Source: Chiridota heheva
Lineage: Eukaryota; Echinodermata; Holothuroidea; Apodida; Chiridotidae
Length of the DNA stretch: 64,000 nucleotides
Direction of reading: 5' to 3'
NCBI GenBank assembly: GCA_020152595.1
Contig: JAIGNY010001477.1
Span: forward strand, 1,185,001 to 1,249,000
Position numbers and translations under genes: made by a program. Below, in pieces: positions 12,561 through 22,707 of this stretch. The notes below the pieces were generated by a model. It had not been told where the DNA came from. It did not search any database and was given only the letters and a program-made list of their open reading frames with translations. Within the stretch, counting starts at the first letter, position 1; each line of letters begins with the position of its first letter.

Positions 12561-13552
12561 TATATATAAAATAGACGACTAAATAAAAAAGAAACATTTT
12601 GGTGTAAAATTCATTTTGACATCTTTTTCCGTTTAGGAGTTAATGCATTTCAAAGATTGCGCAGTATGACAGTACAGTGCACATTGTACAGTATGATATA
12701 ATTTGTGTGTATATTTTTTTTAAAGAGGGAGGCTCGTCTCAGTAAAATACGGTAAAAATGGGGGATACTTTATTTTGACGTCACTTCCGGTTGTGGAGGC
12801 AAGATCCGATCCTCTGTCTGTTTGTACCACACAGTACAGCCTGACACTAGCGTGTACGTTGTGTGTGCAGAATTACATACACAGCGCATTACGTTACTGT
12901 GACGAGAAACTTATTTGTTTTTTTCAATGCTTTTTTGTCAGAAAGCGAAAGTGAAATTTTAGTGTTATAATACTACAATGATAGTCACCAAATGAAAATT
13001 ACTGGAAAAAAAAAAGAAGAAGATGAAAGCAAAAAGTCAAAATAAACGATTCTACCGGGGCTTGAACTCACGGCATGATTTGAAAAAAAAACTTTCCTTG
13101 CGATCGCCGCAAGCATCTGGGCTATCTTTTGTGGTAACCTTTCAGGCTTTTAAATAACTATATACCTTGCAATACGAGACAACGAATCGCGCAGCAAAAT
13201 TTCAACCAATCAACAAATTTGAAAAGAATTCCAAATATTGTGCACATATGACGATATCGCCTCTTTAAAACTAATGGTATCTTTCTAAATCATTGAAAGA
13301 ATATTCTGTTTGTTTATGTATCACATACATTTTATAAGGACATGCTTTGCCGATCTGCTCATGAATCTTAAGAAAAACAATTTGTTTTGTTTTATACAAA
13401 TACATAAGAATTGTCTTGGATCTGCCTTTATGACATTTTACACCGCAACGTCATTTTCAACAAACTGGTGAAATCTTTGAAATGCAATAAAATGATATAA
13501 AAATGAATTTAACACCAACTTGTTTCTTTTATAGTCCTCTATCTTATATATG
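12561..13552. mobile_element. TIR element, about 1 kb
   Basis: Diverged inverted repeats of about 100 bp lie at 12561-12660 and 13455-13552. Both arms carry a GAAACA..TTGGTGT.AAATTCATTTT block, the ATGCATTTCAAAGAT / TTGCATTTCAAAGAT block, and a (A/T)TAGAGGACTA-like outer end. No transposase frame is visible, so it is a non-autonomous copy. Fragments with the same inner block (ATGAAATCTTTGAAA) recur near 54000. Confidence 0.6.
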
Positions 13553-13720
13553 AAAATGAAAGAAAATAATATCGCTCTCCCGATGGAACGATATTTCGTA
13601 ATAACTATCTAAAAAGTCTGCATGATCGCAAATTATTTGAAGATCTGCTCGTTAATCGCAATTCCTTTCATATCTTCGCGGCATGGGGCATTTAATCAAA
13701 GAGAAGCTCTTTGATTTAAT

Positions 13721-13998
13721 ATCTATCTACTGTGGTGTAGCGGTTATCATACCTGTCTGCAGACCACGAGGCCCTGGGTTCAAGCCTGGGTTGGGTAGAC
13801 ACGCCAGTGTACCACAACTGGTTATCAAAGGCCGTGAACATTGACTTGGTTGTCGATGTTATGTCTGTCCGTACGTCGTACCTGTGTTCTCGTCCGGGTC
13901 GTATTAAGCGTTTCGTGATAGCATTGTTACTATCATAACCGAATATGCAGGCGACGACCCCGTCATTGTAATTGTGTGTTCACTCGTCGTCGTCGTCG
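13721..13998 (+). mobile_element. tRNA-derived SINE with (CGT)n tail
   Basis: Perfect 11-bp direct repeats (TTTGATTTAAT) flank it at 13710-13720 and 13999-14009. The head (about 13730-13805) is tRNA-Val-like, with an A-box-like TGGTGTAGCGGTTATCA and a B box GGGTTCAAGCC. A unique body follows, and the tail is a CGT/TCG repeat (GTCGTCGTCGTCG). The length of about 278 bp, the pol III promoter boxes, the simple-repeat tail and the TSD together make a retroposed SINE very likely. It needs a LINE partner in trans for movement. Confidence 0.85.
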
Positions 13999-14009
13999 TT
14001 TGATTTAAT

Positions 14010-15628
14010 CCAAAATAGGAACTTTAAGCTGACCTGCCTTCGTAAAGTTTTTATCTATATGGATGGGCTTCATGGGAGTCACTACTGTTACATAACGATA
14101 CATAATACACAAAGCTACCTTTGCAAAGAAAATGACCTTGGGTGGTTCTCTACCCGTCAGTGGTATGCAGAGCCGTGGATTAAAGGGCGGTTCTTGATAT
14201 ATGATGATTTTAACTGAAATGTTTTTAAATTTCATTTTCAGTTATCTAGTTACTGTGTTCTTCTCGTTCTTGTCACCATCGCATGTGAGGGAAAGAAAAT
14301 GAAACAATCCTTTCTTCCTTGTGAATTTTATTTGTGCAGTTACATTGCCAGTTTTGTAAAATGTCATCAAAATCATCACATTCCTTGGAAACCGGGAAGA
14401 TTTTATAGAAAATGATGATAAACAAATTTCTTGAAAACGTAAATCTGAAATGACAACAGCCCTCCTGTTTAATGTCTGCAATATGTCAAACTAGATACGC
14501 ATCAATCACTATGCATGCTCTATTATTGTGAACGAGTGAAGGCGTGGCTAGACAGAACAGTCTGACTGGACTGGACTTAATTTAGAAGTATGTCGTTTTC
14601 GAGTGAAAACACATGTATTACTGACACACAAGTGATATAACCAGGGAGTTGCCATTTAGATATAACCAAAGAGCTTCTACGCTCTTTGATATAACCCCCA
14701 AAATGACATCATGCTTATTCTATATTCTTATTATTGACCCACAGCTGTTGCCCTTGTAACTTGTTTAAAATGTCAAAATGTCCGCTGGTTTTGAAAATTA
14801 AGATTTCCATTTATATGACTGGTTCAAAATTTTCCTAATTTGGTTTGTTTTTTTGACCATTAATCATAACACTTGGTGGCATTGTAATAATGAAATTTAA
14901 TATGATTTTATATAAATCGCCCGAGTGATGATATGATGATAGATTACGTCTTTTCTTACAAATCTTAATGAACAACCAAGGAATTACTTAAAACCTTTTT
15001 TTATTTGCAGCAAAAAACTAAACAAGAAAAAGTGCAAAGACCATGTTTGGCTTGTACAGTTGTAGCTATAAACAATTTGACTGATTCATACGGAAATATC
15101 CGACTGAAGGACACTTGATATACTTTCTTTTCCATCGATTGCGAGAACGTGTTTACAATCAAATTTAGAAATCCTGTTTTTCTTTAAGATATAGCAATTA
15201 AGGGTCTTATCAGAATGACGTGTTATTAACAGACGCTGACAAATTACCCGTTTTAGTTGAGTTCAGAATTCAAGAAGCTGTCACTTATCATAACTAATTG
15301 TGAAATGCTACATTGCGTCATGTTTTTGAAGGCTAACGTGTTTTTTAATGTTTTGTTTTTATAATATAAGAACAGTGAAGCGGTTTTACGCCATCTTGAA
15401 TAAAGAGGAAGTATGAAATCGTGGGTTTCATAGTTTTAGGTAAACGAAGTTCAAACATCAATTCTGTCCGTACGATATGCAATGAAAGATATATTAAAAG
15501 TCATGCGCCATTTTTAGCTCAAGAGAATTATATTTTCGTCGTCACTTTCCAACCCACAGAAAGAACGAGCTTGTACCGCTTTAGAACAAAATATTAAGGA
15601 TGTTTGCGATCAAAAACTTTAACCATCT
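14010..15628. other. Intergenic, no gene seen
   Basis: AT-rich sequence without a supported gene. A small hairpin (CAAAGAGC...GCTCTTTG) lies near 14669-14690. The part near 15030-15300 resembles 3300-3610 (old dispersed repeat). Confidence 0.45.
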
Positions 15629-15705
15629 GGTCGATAAGGTGCTCGAACCCATGACCTCAGCGTTAATAGCACCGCGCTTTATCGACTGAGTCAACCGATG
15701 TGGCC
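15629..15705 (-). pseudogene. tRNA-Ile-like relic
   Basis: On the minus strand this reads as a tRNA-like unit: a D-arm region GACTCAGTCGATAAAGCGC, an anticodon arm CGGTG-CTATTAA-CGCTG, and a T arm with GGGTTCGAGCACC. The anticodon arm and what follows (GAGGTCATGGGTTCGA) resemble tRNA-Ile(AAT), but the loop centre is ATT, which would be Asn, and acceptor pairing is poor. It is more likely a tRNA pseudogene or SINE head than a working gene. Confidence 0.5.
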
Positions 15706-16284
15706 TTCATGTTAACATAATTTGTTCTTCAGTCACTATACAAAATGAACTTGCATTCGTTTATTGCCATTATCGAGAATTTGTTTACCTAATCTCTTCA
15801 AATATAATTTTATGTGAAAACTTCTTCACTGGGTGATAGAAATCTATTCTCTGGAGCGCATATGGGTTACATGGTATACTTTATGGAATACATCACATGG
15901 GGTGCTCAGAACCTCGCTCTTACCTGCTTACGACACCACAACCTTCAAACTAACGTGAAATTGGTTGTACTCCTGGGCTTTGTTTATTAATCAAAAACTG
16001 CATTCTGCTTATCTCATATCTTTTTTGTATCAATTAGTTATTAAAATTGTAGTTCGGGAGATGACTGGAGATGGTTGTTTTATGTTCGTACTTGAACGCA
16101 CAATCAGCGCTTTAATCTTTTAATCTTCATGTAAATATACGTATAAGCCTAGTAAGTGGTCTCCTATCATTTTAGTTACTTGAAGAATTCAGGTCAAAGT
16201 CAAGATTTTCTGCGCCAAATTTATCGAAATCAAAATTTTTGAAGTAACACTTTTTTTTTGTTTATTTACCCTTAAAGTAAGCAA

Positions 16285-16690
16285 TTACTCATATCCCAAA
16301 TGGTACCGAAGCCTTGAACAAATTTCTCAATCGTTTTAAGTTTAATCCACACACTAAGTCAGCGGAGAGCATAGGGAATTGTGCGTAATATTGCGTAATA
16401 ACCTGAATAATGAAAATAAATAAATTACGGTCAACCCAGAAGAACACATGTTAGGTGAATGTTTCAATTGTAACAAATTCATCCATTCACGCCATCAAAA
16501 TGACTGGTACCTTAAACCAGCGCCTTGAACAAATTTCTCAATCGTTTTAAGTTTGAACCCCCCACACAGTAAGTCAGTGGGAGAGCATAGGGGAATTGTG
16601 CGTAACATTGCGTTATAATAAAAATAAATAAATTACGGTCAACCCGGAAAAACACATTTACGTCAATATTTCAAGTTGTAACAAATTTAT
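16285..16690 (-). repeat. Tandem duplication of a tRNA-Leu 3' flank with tRNA fragments
   Basis: Two units, about 16300-16480 and 16505-16690, share CCTTGAACAAATTTCTCAAT, GAGAGCATAGGG, AATTGTGCGTAA, AAATAAATTACGGTCAACCC and the TTGTAACAAATT end. Between them (16491-16526) is a nearly perfect piece of minus-strand tRNA-Leu (GCCATCAAAATGACTGGT then CCTTAAACCAGCGCCTT). The array leads straight into the tRNA-Leu relic at 16691-16767. Confidence 0.65.
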
Positions 16691-16767
16691 TGGCAGTGGT
16701 GGGATTCGAACCCAACGCCATCGAAAATGCCTTAAACCAGCGCCTTAAACCGCTCGGCCACACTACA
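16691..16767 (-). pseudogene. tRNA-Leu(AAG) pseudogene
   Basis: The minus strand reads GTAGTGTGGCCGAGCGG, then AAGGCGCTGGTTTAAGGC, then GTTGGGTTCGAATCCCACC and ACTGCC. It matches the intact tRNA-Leu at 36387-36468 but lacks about six bases on the 3' side of the anticodon stem, so the anticodon helix cannot close. A and B boxes are retained. Its 3' flank (AATAAATTTGTTACAA) is also similar to that of the intact gene (AATACGTTTGTTGCAA), pointing to duplication of a genomic segment. Confidence 0.75.
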
Positions 16768-16961
16768 TTATTACCTTCCATCAGCACTCCACTGCTTATG
16801 TATTTAATAACAAAATGTTTGGTCAAATCCATCTTCTTTGATAACCAGTTGTGAACTCACTGGTTGCAGACCCACCGGGATGATCTTTATCTTATCCCCA
16901 CCGGGATGATCTTTATCTCATTAATTTTGTATCATTATCATATTATAGTTGCATATACGAA

Positions 16962-17267
16962 ATAGTAAGAAAAAGGCGGGGTCCAGAACAAAATTTCGGG
17001 AAATCCCCCCAAAATTAAAAAATAACTGAAAAAAACTTAGAGAGAAAAACTTTAAACTATATCAATTTCCATCAACTTCCATCAATTTCCGAAATTTCCG
17101 CAATGTCGATCAACTTTAAACTTTTTTGCAAAAACTTTAAACTTCCACAATTTCCGCAATATCCACAACTTCCGCAAACTTAAACTTAAACTTAAACTTT
17201 AAAAGATCTAAAGAACGTGAAAAGCCCTCATATTGAAGGCTTTTTATTCAAGATTCTATTCAATTTT
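16962..17267 (+). repeat. Polinton left terminal inverted repeat
   Basis: The outer end reads ATAGTAAGAAAAAGGCGGGG, matched by the complement of the right end (AGTAGTAAGAAAAAGGCGGG); the left copy seems to have lost one base at its tip. Inside are short repeats of CTTAAA and CTTCCGCAA, then AAAGATCTAAAGAACGTG and a small hairpin (AAAGCCCTC / GAAGGCTTTTT) at about 17221-17246. The left arm lacks about 50 bp that are present in the right arm near ATTCAAGATTCTA. Confidence 0.9.
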
Positions 17268-17289
17268 TCGATTTTTTATAGATAAAAAT

Positions 17290-17375
17290 TAGAATAGAAA
17301 AAACCCGTAGAAAAACCACGATCCCAAAAAAATGGATTATGGTTTTTCTACGTTTTTTTTCTTTCTTCTATTCTA
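17290..17375. other. Large hairpin just inside the left TIR
   Basis: An inverted repeat with arms of about 35 bp: TAGAATAGAAAAAACCCGTA continuing to AACCACGATCC, a loop CAAAAAAAT, then GGATTATGG and TTTTTCTACG to CTTCTATTCTA. It lies at the outer end of the capsid gene cluster, so it could be a bidirectional terminator or a structural signal. I see no matching hairpin inside the right TIR. Confidence 0.7.
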
Positions 17376-17501
17376 CTTTACAATTTTCATTTAATTTTCA
17401 TTCAATTTTTATGTCGTATTTTTTTAAATAGATTTTACCGTCTCAATATCTAACAATATTCGGATTTACTCCCAAAGATATCGACGTTTTATAAATTGAT
17501 G

Positions 17502-17536
17502 AAAATACTTGAACGGTTTAATCGTCCAAGTATTTT
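17502..17536. terminator. Hairpin, possible 3' end signal of the capsid-side transcripts
   Basis: AAAATACTTGAACG and CGTCCAAGTATTTT form a 13-of-14-bp stem around a 7-base loop. It lies downstream of the leftmost minus-strand frame. A terminator role is inference only. Confidence 0.35.
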
Positions 17537-17623
17537 ACCGTTACTTTTTTTGGGTTGTACGATTTATTTCGTAGACGACAAAGTTTTTAGCTAATGTTTT
17601 CGCTTCTGGCAAAAGATTTTTCG

Positions 17624-17735
17624 CTCAACAACTCCATTGATTCCGTCTTTTTTTTTTTACAAAGGAAAAACCTTTTACTTTATTACTCCTAGCAATATTT
17701 TGTAATTCAGCGACGCTATATTTTTCGAAATTCAT
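17624..17735 (-). CDS. Small SAP/Rho-N-like N-terminal fragment (Polinton)
   Basis: The ATG at 17735 opens a 37-residue frame starting MNFEKYSVAELQNIARSNKV and continuing KGFSFVKKK. The pattern YSVAELQNIARSNKVKGFS matches the helix-turn-helix start of SAP/Rho-termination-N motifs, which occur at the start of a small conserved Polinton protein lying next to the capsid gene. The frame then meets a stop, and downstream sequence to about 17430 gives only broken frames, so it is probably the front of a degraded gene. A role in DNA or RNA binding is by family resemblance only. Confidence 0.5.
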
Positions 17736-17779
17736 AGTTTTTAAATAGTTTATAAATCTTTAAATACCTTTAATCTAAA

Positions 17780-19035
17780 TTAGTAAACCACGTTCATTTT
17801 ATTTCCGTCAGATTGCAAGTAAATATATTTGTACGGATATAACTACCGCGTAAGCCGTAGTATCCGCCGTGACGTTTGCGCTAAATTGAGCCTTGACTTA
17901 AATATCCGTCGTCGTATTTTTCATACGCTCGCTTTGTTTACTCACGTCGAATACGAATAAAGAATAAAGACTTTTATAATCGGCCGGAGAAATTTTGGGA
18001 TTACTAATCAAGTCATCCATGTGATAAAAATACCTAAACGAGGCCGCATCTCCATAAGCCAAGCTGAATTGCTGTTTGGCAAAATTTTAATTATAATTAA
18101 TAGTCAGATACTTCTAGAGTTTAACATAACGTAAACGTTGGTTAAATTAACGTGATCAAATATCGACGGATTTTTTTCTTGGTCGCCGTCTTTATCCGTT
18201 TGAAATCCGAGAATGATCCATCTAGGTCGATCCGGGGACGACTTTATACTCAAAGACCAACTAAAATCTTTCGATTCTGGAACCGAAATACTTTCGCATT
18301 GTATCATTCTATACGCCGACGGATATTTCCTTTTCTCGCTAATTGATTTGTAAAGCAAAATTTTTAAATCGATCGTGGGAATACTTGAGGCATAAATCAT
18401 GAAATTCTAGTAAGTTCGATTTTACCGGCGGCGGGGGCGGCATCTCTAAATATAGCCTCATCGTTTGATTGTCGCACCATGGCGAGAGTGTGTTTTGTTC
18501 CATACATGACTTTAGTATAGTCTTCGCAGAAACCAAAAATATGTTTCAGAGGAATCCTAAAACTAAACGTACCTTTGCTAGTTGGAGATTCTATAATATG
18601 ATCGTGCCTAATTTTAAATCCAATATTTGCGTCGGCCGCAGTTTTACCGGTGTCTTTACACCAACATTGATTGAGTCCTTGAGATTTTCAAAAATCGTCC
18701 TGATACTTTAGCAACCCGAGCATAGTAGTGGCCTGCCCGGGATTAATTACCGATTCAATTTCGTATCCGGAAAGTCGATAACTCACGTTACTAAACAAGC
18801 GCATTATTCCATTATTCGTAATTGTAACGTCATCCGCGTCGGCGTAAGAGGCGTTAGCCGCTTTTTTCAATAATCTTCCCTCGACGATTAGATAACTCTC
18901 GCTAGAATGTATGAATATATCTTGAGTTTCTATATTAATTTATATTCTTCCGGAATTGTTAAGATTTTTTTCTTTAGACTCGTATTCGGTATATTCGTAC
19001 TCTTCAACGAGTTCTTTAATTTCGTTTTTTTTTTT
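17780..19035 (-). pseudogene. Polinton major capsid protein (double jelly-roll), broken
   Basis: Fragments in order on the minus strand match the Polinton capsid protein family. One near 18688-18870 has NNGIMRLFSNVSYRLSGYEI and NPGQATTMLGLLKYQDDF. A central one at 18104-18400 has YRMIQCESISVPESKDFSW, IKSSPDRPRWIILGFQTDKD and DGDQEKNPSIFDHVNL. A C-terminal part (17780-18080) has DDLISNPKISPADYKSLY, VFDVSKQSER and a final NVVY-stop. The family forms the hexon-like shell capsomer. Several frameshifts and in-frame TAA codons break the gene; in two places the stop stands where relatives have Gln. The start is uncertain because the N-terminal part near 19020 is frameshifted at a T13 run. Confidence 0.85.
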
Positions 19036-19074
19036 TTCTAAACTGAAATTATTCGTAGTTAAACAATTTTTATT

Positions 19075-19543
19075 TTACGAGATATTTTTTTTTTTTTTTA
19101 ATCCACCGCCATTTAACCGTTTTGTGATATCTTGTATCGTTATAGCTTTTACACCACTTCCATCTATTAGCGAGCTAAGATTATCACTTTCTTTTTCGAC
19201 GTATCTCGAGACGATCGAGTTTAATTTTTTCGCTACATTATCAGGAGAACTTTCTTCCATTGGAATTCCGAGCTTGCTAATAATTTTTTAGGATTTCGGA
19301 TTTAATATTTTACTTATCCCTCTTTCGACGGCCCCTTTTCCAACTTCTATAGCCGCTTGTTTACCAGATTCGAGGCCCTGTTTGCCGAGTTTTACCGCCG
19401 CGCTTTTACCAACGCTTAAAATTTCACTTCCGACGTCTTTCACCACGACCTCTTTTCGCTAAATATTTAGCCAAGTCTTGAAAAATTCCGCTACCGCCGT
19501 ACGCGTATTTTTTTTTGAATACTCTGTTTGTAGAAATAATCAT
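19075..19543 (-). pseudogene. Conserved Polinton protein, virion-associated candidate, broken
   Basis: It starts at the ATG at 19543 with MIISTNRVFKKK, then a frameshift at the A-run, then a Gly/Lys/Arg-rich stretch. The last 61 residues are intact (19075-19260): DNVAKKLNSIVSRYVEKESD, GSGVKAITIQDITKRLNGGG. This tail (AITIQDxxxRLNGxG) is a recurring end in a Polinton protein encoded beside the capsid gene. The function is unproven; basic composition and position suggest an internal virion protein. Confidence 0.6.
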
Positions 19544-19549
19544 TTTTTT

Positions 19550-20512
19550 TTATTTATACGAGACTTTGAAAATGTTTGTATTATCAATCATTTCCGACCT
19601 AATGGCTTTGTATTGAACATTTTCGAGATTGCCCTTTCTTTTTAATTCGTCGCAAATTGATACAATTTCGTTTCTTAATCCGGTATTTCCAGCCTCTCTG
19701 CTCGCCATCAATATTTCGAGCCGGTCTACTAACGATTCAGCGCTGCAAGGAATGATTACCGTTCTCGATAATCCAGATCCTTTATTTCCTTCCATATCGA
19801 TCCCAAATATGTCGTCCATTTATGGCCCTTCGATGAAGCCGGTCTTCCGCATACAGCGCGTCGCTACCGATCATTATTTTCCTATAGTTTTTCTCGTCCT
19901 CGTCGGTTATATAATCGCGTATCGGTACCTTTATTTAAATTAATTCCCACAATCTTTTAGTTCCTCTATATTTATTTTTTTATCGAGAAGGATTTCGTCG
20001 CCTTGAATATCGATTTTTTTTTTTACTGATAAAATGTTCAATATTTCCATCTTTTTCTAGAGCGTGTACGCAAAAATTTGTATCCGATTCCCTTTCACTT
20101 TTTCTTTTCTTTTTTTACTTAATGATTTAACCAAGTATGAAGTAGCAAGCGGATTTATATGTGTAGTTATTAATTCATCAGCATCGATATTATCAGCGTC
20201 ATAATCAACATAGTCATCGTCTTCTTCGACTTCTTCGATTCGAACTGGTTCGCCCGAGGGCCTCGGCAATCCCAACATTATCAGGCAATTTTCGCATCCC
20301 CATTTTTATAGGCAAGATTTGACTGCTTATATTTTTGGAAAGTTCTCCCAACGCCTCCGTAACGGGCTTGGACGATTTAACAATATCAGCTATCATTTCG
20401 GATTCCCTGATTCTTTCCCCTATATTATTCTCTTGTATTTTTTAACGATGACGGTATATTCTTTGGAAATAGCATCCAACTCTTTTATCGATTTATTTTT
20501 GTAAAAAGACAT
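19550..20512 (-). pseudogene. Conserved Polinton protein (DUF8207-like), broken
   Basis: The start at 20512 gives MSFYKNKSIKELDAISKEYT, followed by a coiled-coil-like helix and then (20214-20396) VKSSKPVTEALGELSKNISS. An acidic stretch follows (EEVEEDDDYVDYDADN). The C-terminal part at 19550-19819 is intact, with VIIPCSAESLVDRLEILMAS and REAGNTGLRNEIVSICDELK. The ending LVxRLExLxAS...AGNTGxRNE is a familiar signature of a Polinton-specific protein of unknown function. I assign the DUF number from memory of the motif, so treat it as tentative. Frameshifts separate the parts. Confidence 0.6.
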
Positions 20513-20730
20513 TATTTATTAATACTTAAAATTACTTTTTAAAAGCTTTTTAATGGTTTTACGAAGCGTTTACGAACGCTTTTTATGGTTTTACGAAGCG
20601 TTTACAAACATAATTATAAATATTTAAGATTGCGTTTACAAACCCATTTATCTGTTTATAAACAGTTTAAGTCGTCGGCCATTTTTCTTCGTATTTGGAA
20701 ATTAGCGCCGTCAATTCGCGCCTTATATCG
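20513..20730. other. Short repeats between Polinton genes
   Basis: GGTTTTACGAAGCGTTTAC occurs twice in tandem (about 20554 and 20588), with a further related GCGTTTACAAAC. It could be a promoter region for the gene read leftward from 20512 or just a duplication. Confidence 0.45.
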
Positions 20731-21227
20731 TCATTGGCGTTGTCGTTTTTTAGCCCTAATTTCTTCCTTTATTTTCAAATAACTCTCGTACACTCTAAGA
20801 ATATTGGAGAATTCTTTTTCGGTAATTACGTTATCGTTTAAGGCCTTGAAAACTAAATCTTCCAATAAAACGAGTCTCAATTCGAAAAGCGTTTAAAGTT
20901 CTTCGTGTTTTACAATTTTCTCCTCGAGTTTCTTGACTATATTCTTTCCAATAATTGAGCCGACGCCAAAACCTACGGCGCACGCTTGAACTCTAACGGC
21001 TATCGGAATTGAAGCGATCGTAATCAAAAAAGTAATGCAGCCAGTACTAAAATTTATAGAAGCGGCGTTACACGCGAAATATATATTTTAAAATATTTTT
21101 GCCCTATTCTGCTATTGTTATATTTTTCACCAAGGTCTTTTCTTTTTTTAATTTCAGATTCTATAAGATTTATAATTTTGTATATTTTTTCTAATCGATA
21201 GCTATTTCCATAATCTTTTATTTCCAT
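20731..21227 (-). pseudogene. Conserved Polinton membrane/coiled-coil protein, broken
   Basis: The start at 21227 gives MEIKDYGNSYRLEKIYKIIN, then a charged helix, then a hydrophobic Ala/Ile/Gly-rich stretch that includes ITFLITIASIPIAVRVQACA and GFGVGSIIGKNIV. It ends in a charged helix with KALNDNVITEKEFSNIL and KIKEEIRAKKRQRQ before the stop at 20731. The layout (N-terminal helix, central hydrophobic hairpin, EF-like NDxxIxxxEF helix) recurs in Polintons next to the pVI/pX-like gene. Frameshifts lie near 21090 and 20895. It may be an internal membrane-interacting protein; the function is unknown. Confidence 0.55.
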
Positions 21228-21232
21228 TTCAT

Positions 21233-21848
21233 TTATTTTTTAGGCAACAAGTTTAAAAGCGGTATCTTGTTTAACAACTCTTTTACATTAATATCCTTCA
21301 AATCTAAATTTAATAATCTTCCTCCGCTTTTAAAATATAATCCGTCACCGACCGACGAAAGCCCACTTCCATTATACGTTTTCAAATACAGCCCGTTACC
21401 TTCCGACTGTATTTCGCAAATACAACCGCCTTTTTTTAGAATACAATCCCTCTCTGACGATACTGCCGCCTTTTCTATTCGTAACTTTTTGAGCGATGGA
21501 ACTGGATAATCCAGATAGAGCGCCGGTGGCTAAAGCTGGAATGGCAAATTTTGCCAACAACGGCAATGCTGTGGCCGCGAGACCGGCTAAAATTCCAATA
21601 ATTCCGCCTTCTATTTTCGCGATATTTTTTGATTGCACTTTACTCATTTTTATAGTCGTTCCTTTTCCCTCGTTATAAGCATTTTGTTTCTCTGAGCGTT
21701 CGTTATCAGTTATCGCGATTATATCTTCGCCGTTAAAATCGATATAATTTAAACGTATACTAACGGGATCGCCATTTTGAAACGCGACTCTTATTTTATC
21801 TTTTTGGGAATCCGAAAGATTTATTTTCACGTTTACGTACTTTGACAT
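21233..21848 (-). pseudogene. Hydrophobic minor virion protein (pVI/pX-like)
   Basis: The start at 21848 reads MSKYVNVKINLSDSQKDKIR. A conserved front domain follows (FQNGDPVSIRLNY, TIKMSKVQSKNIAKIEGG), then a hydrophobic helix-rich segment (GIIGILAGLAATALPLLAKF and IPALATGALSGLSSS). After a frameshift near 21400 there is a Gly-Leu-Tyr repeat region (GLYLK.., GLYFKSGG) ending in LLNKIPLLNLLPKK. This design is seen in Polinton/adintovirus proteins compared with adenovirus pVI or pX, which act on membranes or bind the genome inside the capsid. The stop is only a few bases from the start of the next gene. Confidence 0.6.
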
Positions 21849-21907
21849 TTTTATTTATTTATAATTTTTTTTAAAAATAATAATGCTTTTTTTTTTTTAC
21901 AAATAAT

Positions 21908-22670
21908 TTAAATTTCTCGTAAATGAAATATAATCGTAAGAGTTTCTCCGCGCAAATTAAGTTTATCGCTGTTTTGATCGGTTACCTCTACTTGCAAAGT
22001 TTCGATTCTATCGGATATAACGGGCAAATAAATAGGAGCCGTAGAAGTCTCTATAATCTTATAACCGGGATTTACTTTCGGGGAAAATGAATAAATAATC
22101 GGTCGTAGCTCGCCGTTTAAGTAACTATTAGAAATTATATGTAAATTTATAAAAATACTATTTACGCGTAAAATATCTACTATTTTTTCAGATTCTTGAG
22201 TTTCGCCGTCATAATTTTTTTTATATTAAATCCTAAAACTTTGCCTAGAAACTTATTTTTGTTAAAGTTTACTTTGTAATCTTCTTTTATATCTAAAACT
22301 GATTTAAAAGTATTGATATTCGCGGATATCGTAATATACGATTCATTTTTTACCGCGTTAAAATGTCCATTGTTTTTCATTTGTTTTTGAATTGCGATAT
22401 TTATATCTTCGACGCCGTAACTTCCTTCGGGTAAATTAATATTATGCCAACTATCACCACCATCGTTGGAATACGTAAATGAAGAATTTGAATCGTCAAT
22501 GTTGGAAAAGAATAATACGTTTCGAGATTGACTAACGCTATTTCGTATTTTCAAACCTTGGCTAATTCGATAGACGGATTAAATCTCGTTTAAAAAAAAA
22601 CATCTTTTCCACTCATCGTGTGCTGCATCGAAGTTTTTTTTTCAATTTTCATTAGCAAGTCTTTGTTCAT
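21908..22670 (-). pseudogene. Candidate penton / minor capsid protein (single jelly-roll), broken
   Basis: The ATG at 22670 starts MNKDLLMKIEKKTSM. The region 22180-22554 carries DGGDSWHNINLPEGSYGVED and ISANINTFKSVLDIKEDYKV and FNKNKFLGKVLGFN. The C-terminal stretch gives YLPVISDRIETLQVEVTDQ and ends NLRGETLTIIFHLREI. The GSYxxxDIN...ISANxNTxKS...LGFN...LNLRGExxTIxxHLRE order is a strongly conserved Polinton/adintovirus protein that I take as the penton-like vertex protein. There is a frameshift near 22190 and a stop near 22558. The penton identity is less sure than the family match. Confidence 0.6.
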
Positions 22671-22707
22671 TTTCTATTTATGATTTATTATTTTTCTTAA
22701 ATTGTTT

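Noticed and set aside
13054..13130. tRNA-like sequence on the minus strand inside the 12.56-13.55 kb element
   Set aside because: There is a B-box-like GAGTTCAAGCCCC and an AGCCCAGATGCTTGCGG block, but no acceptable anticodon arm or acceptor stem; too weak to list as a feature.
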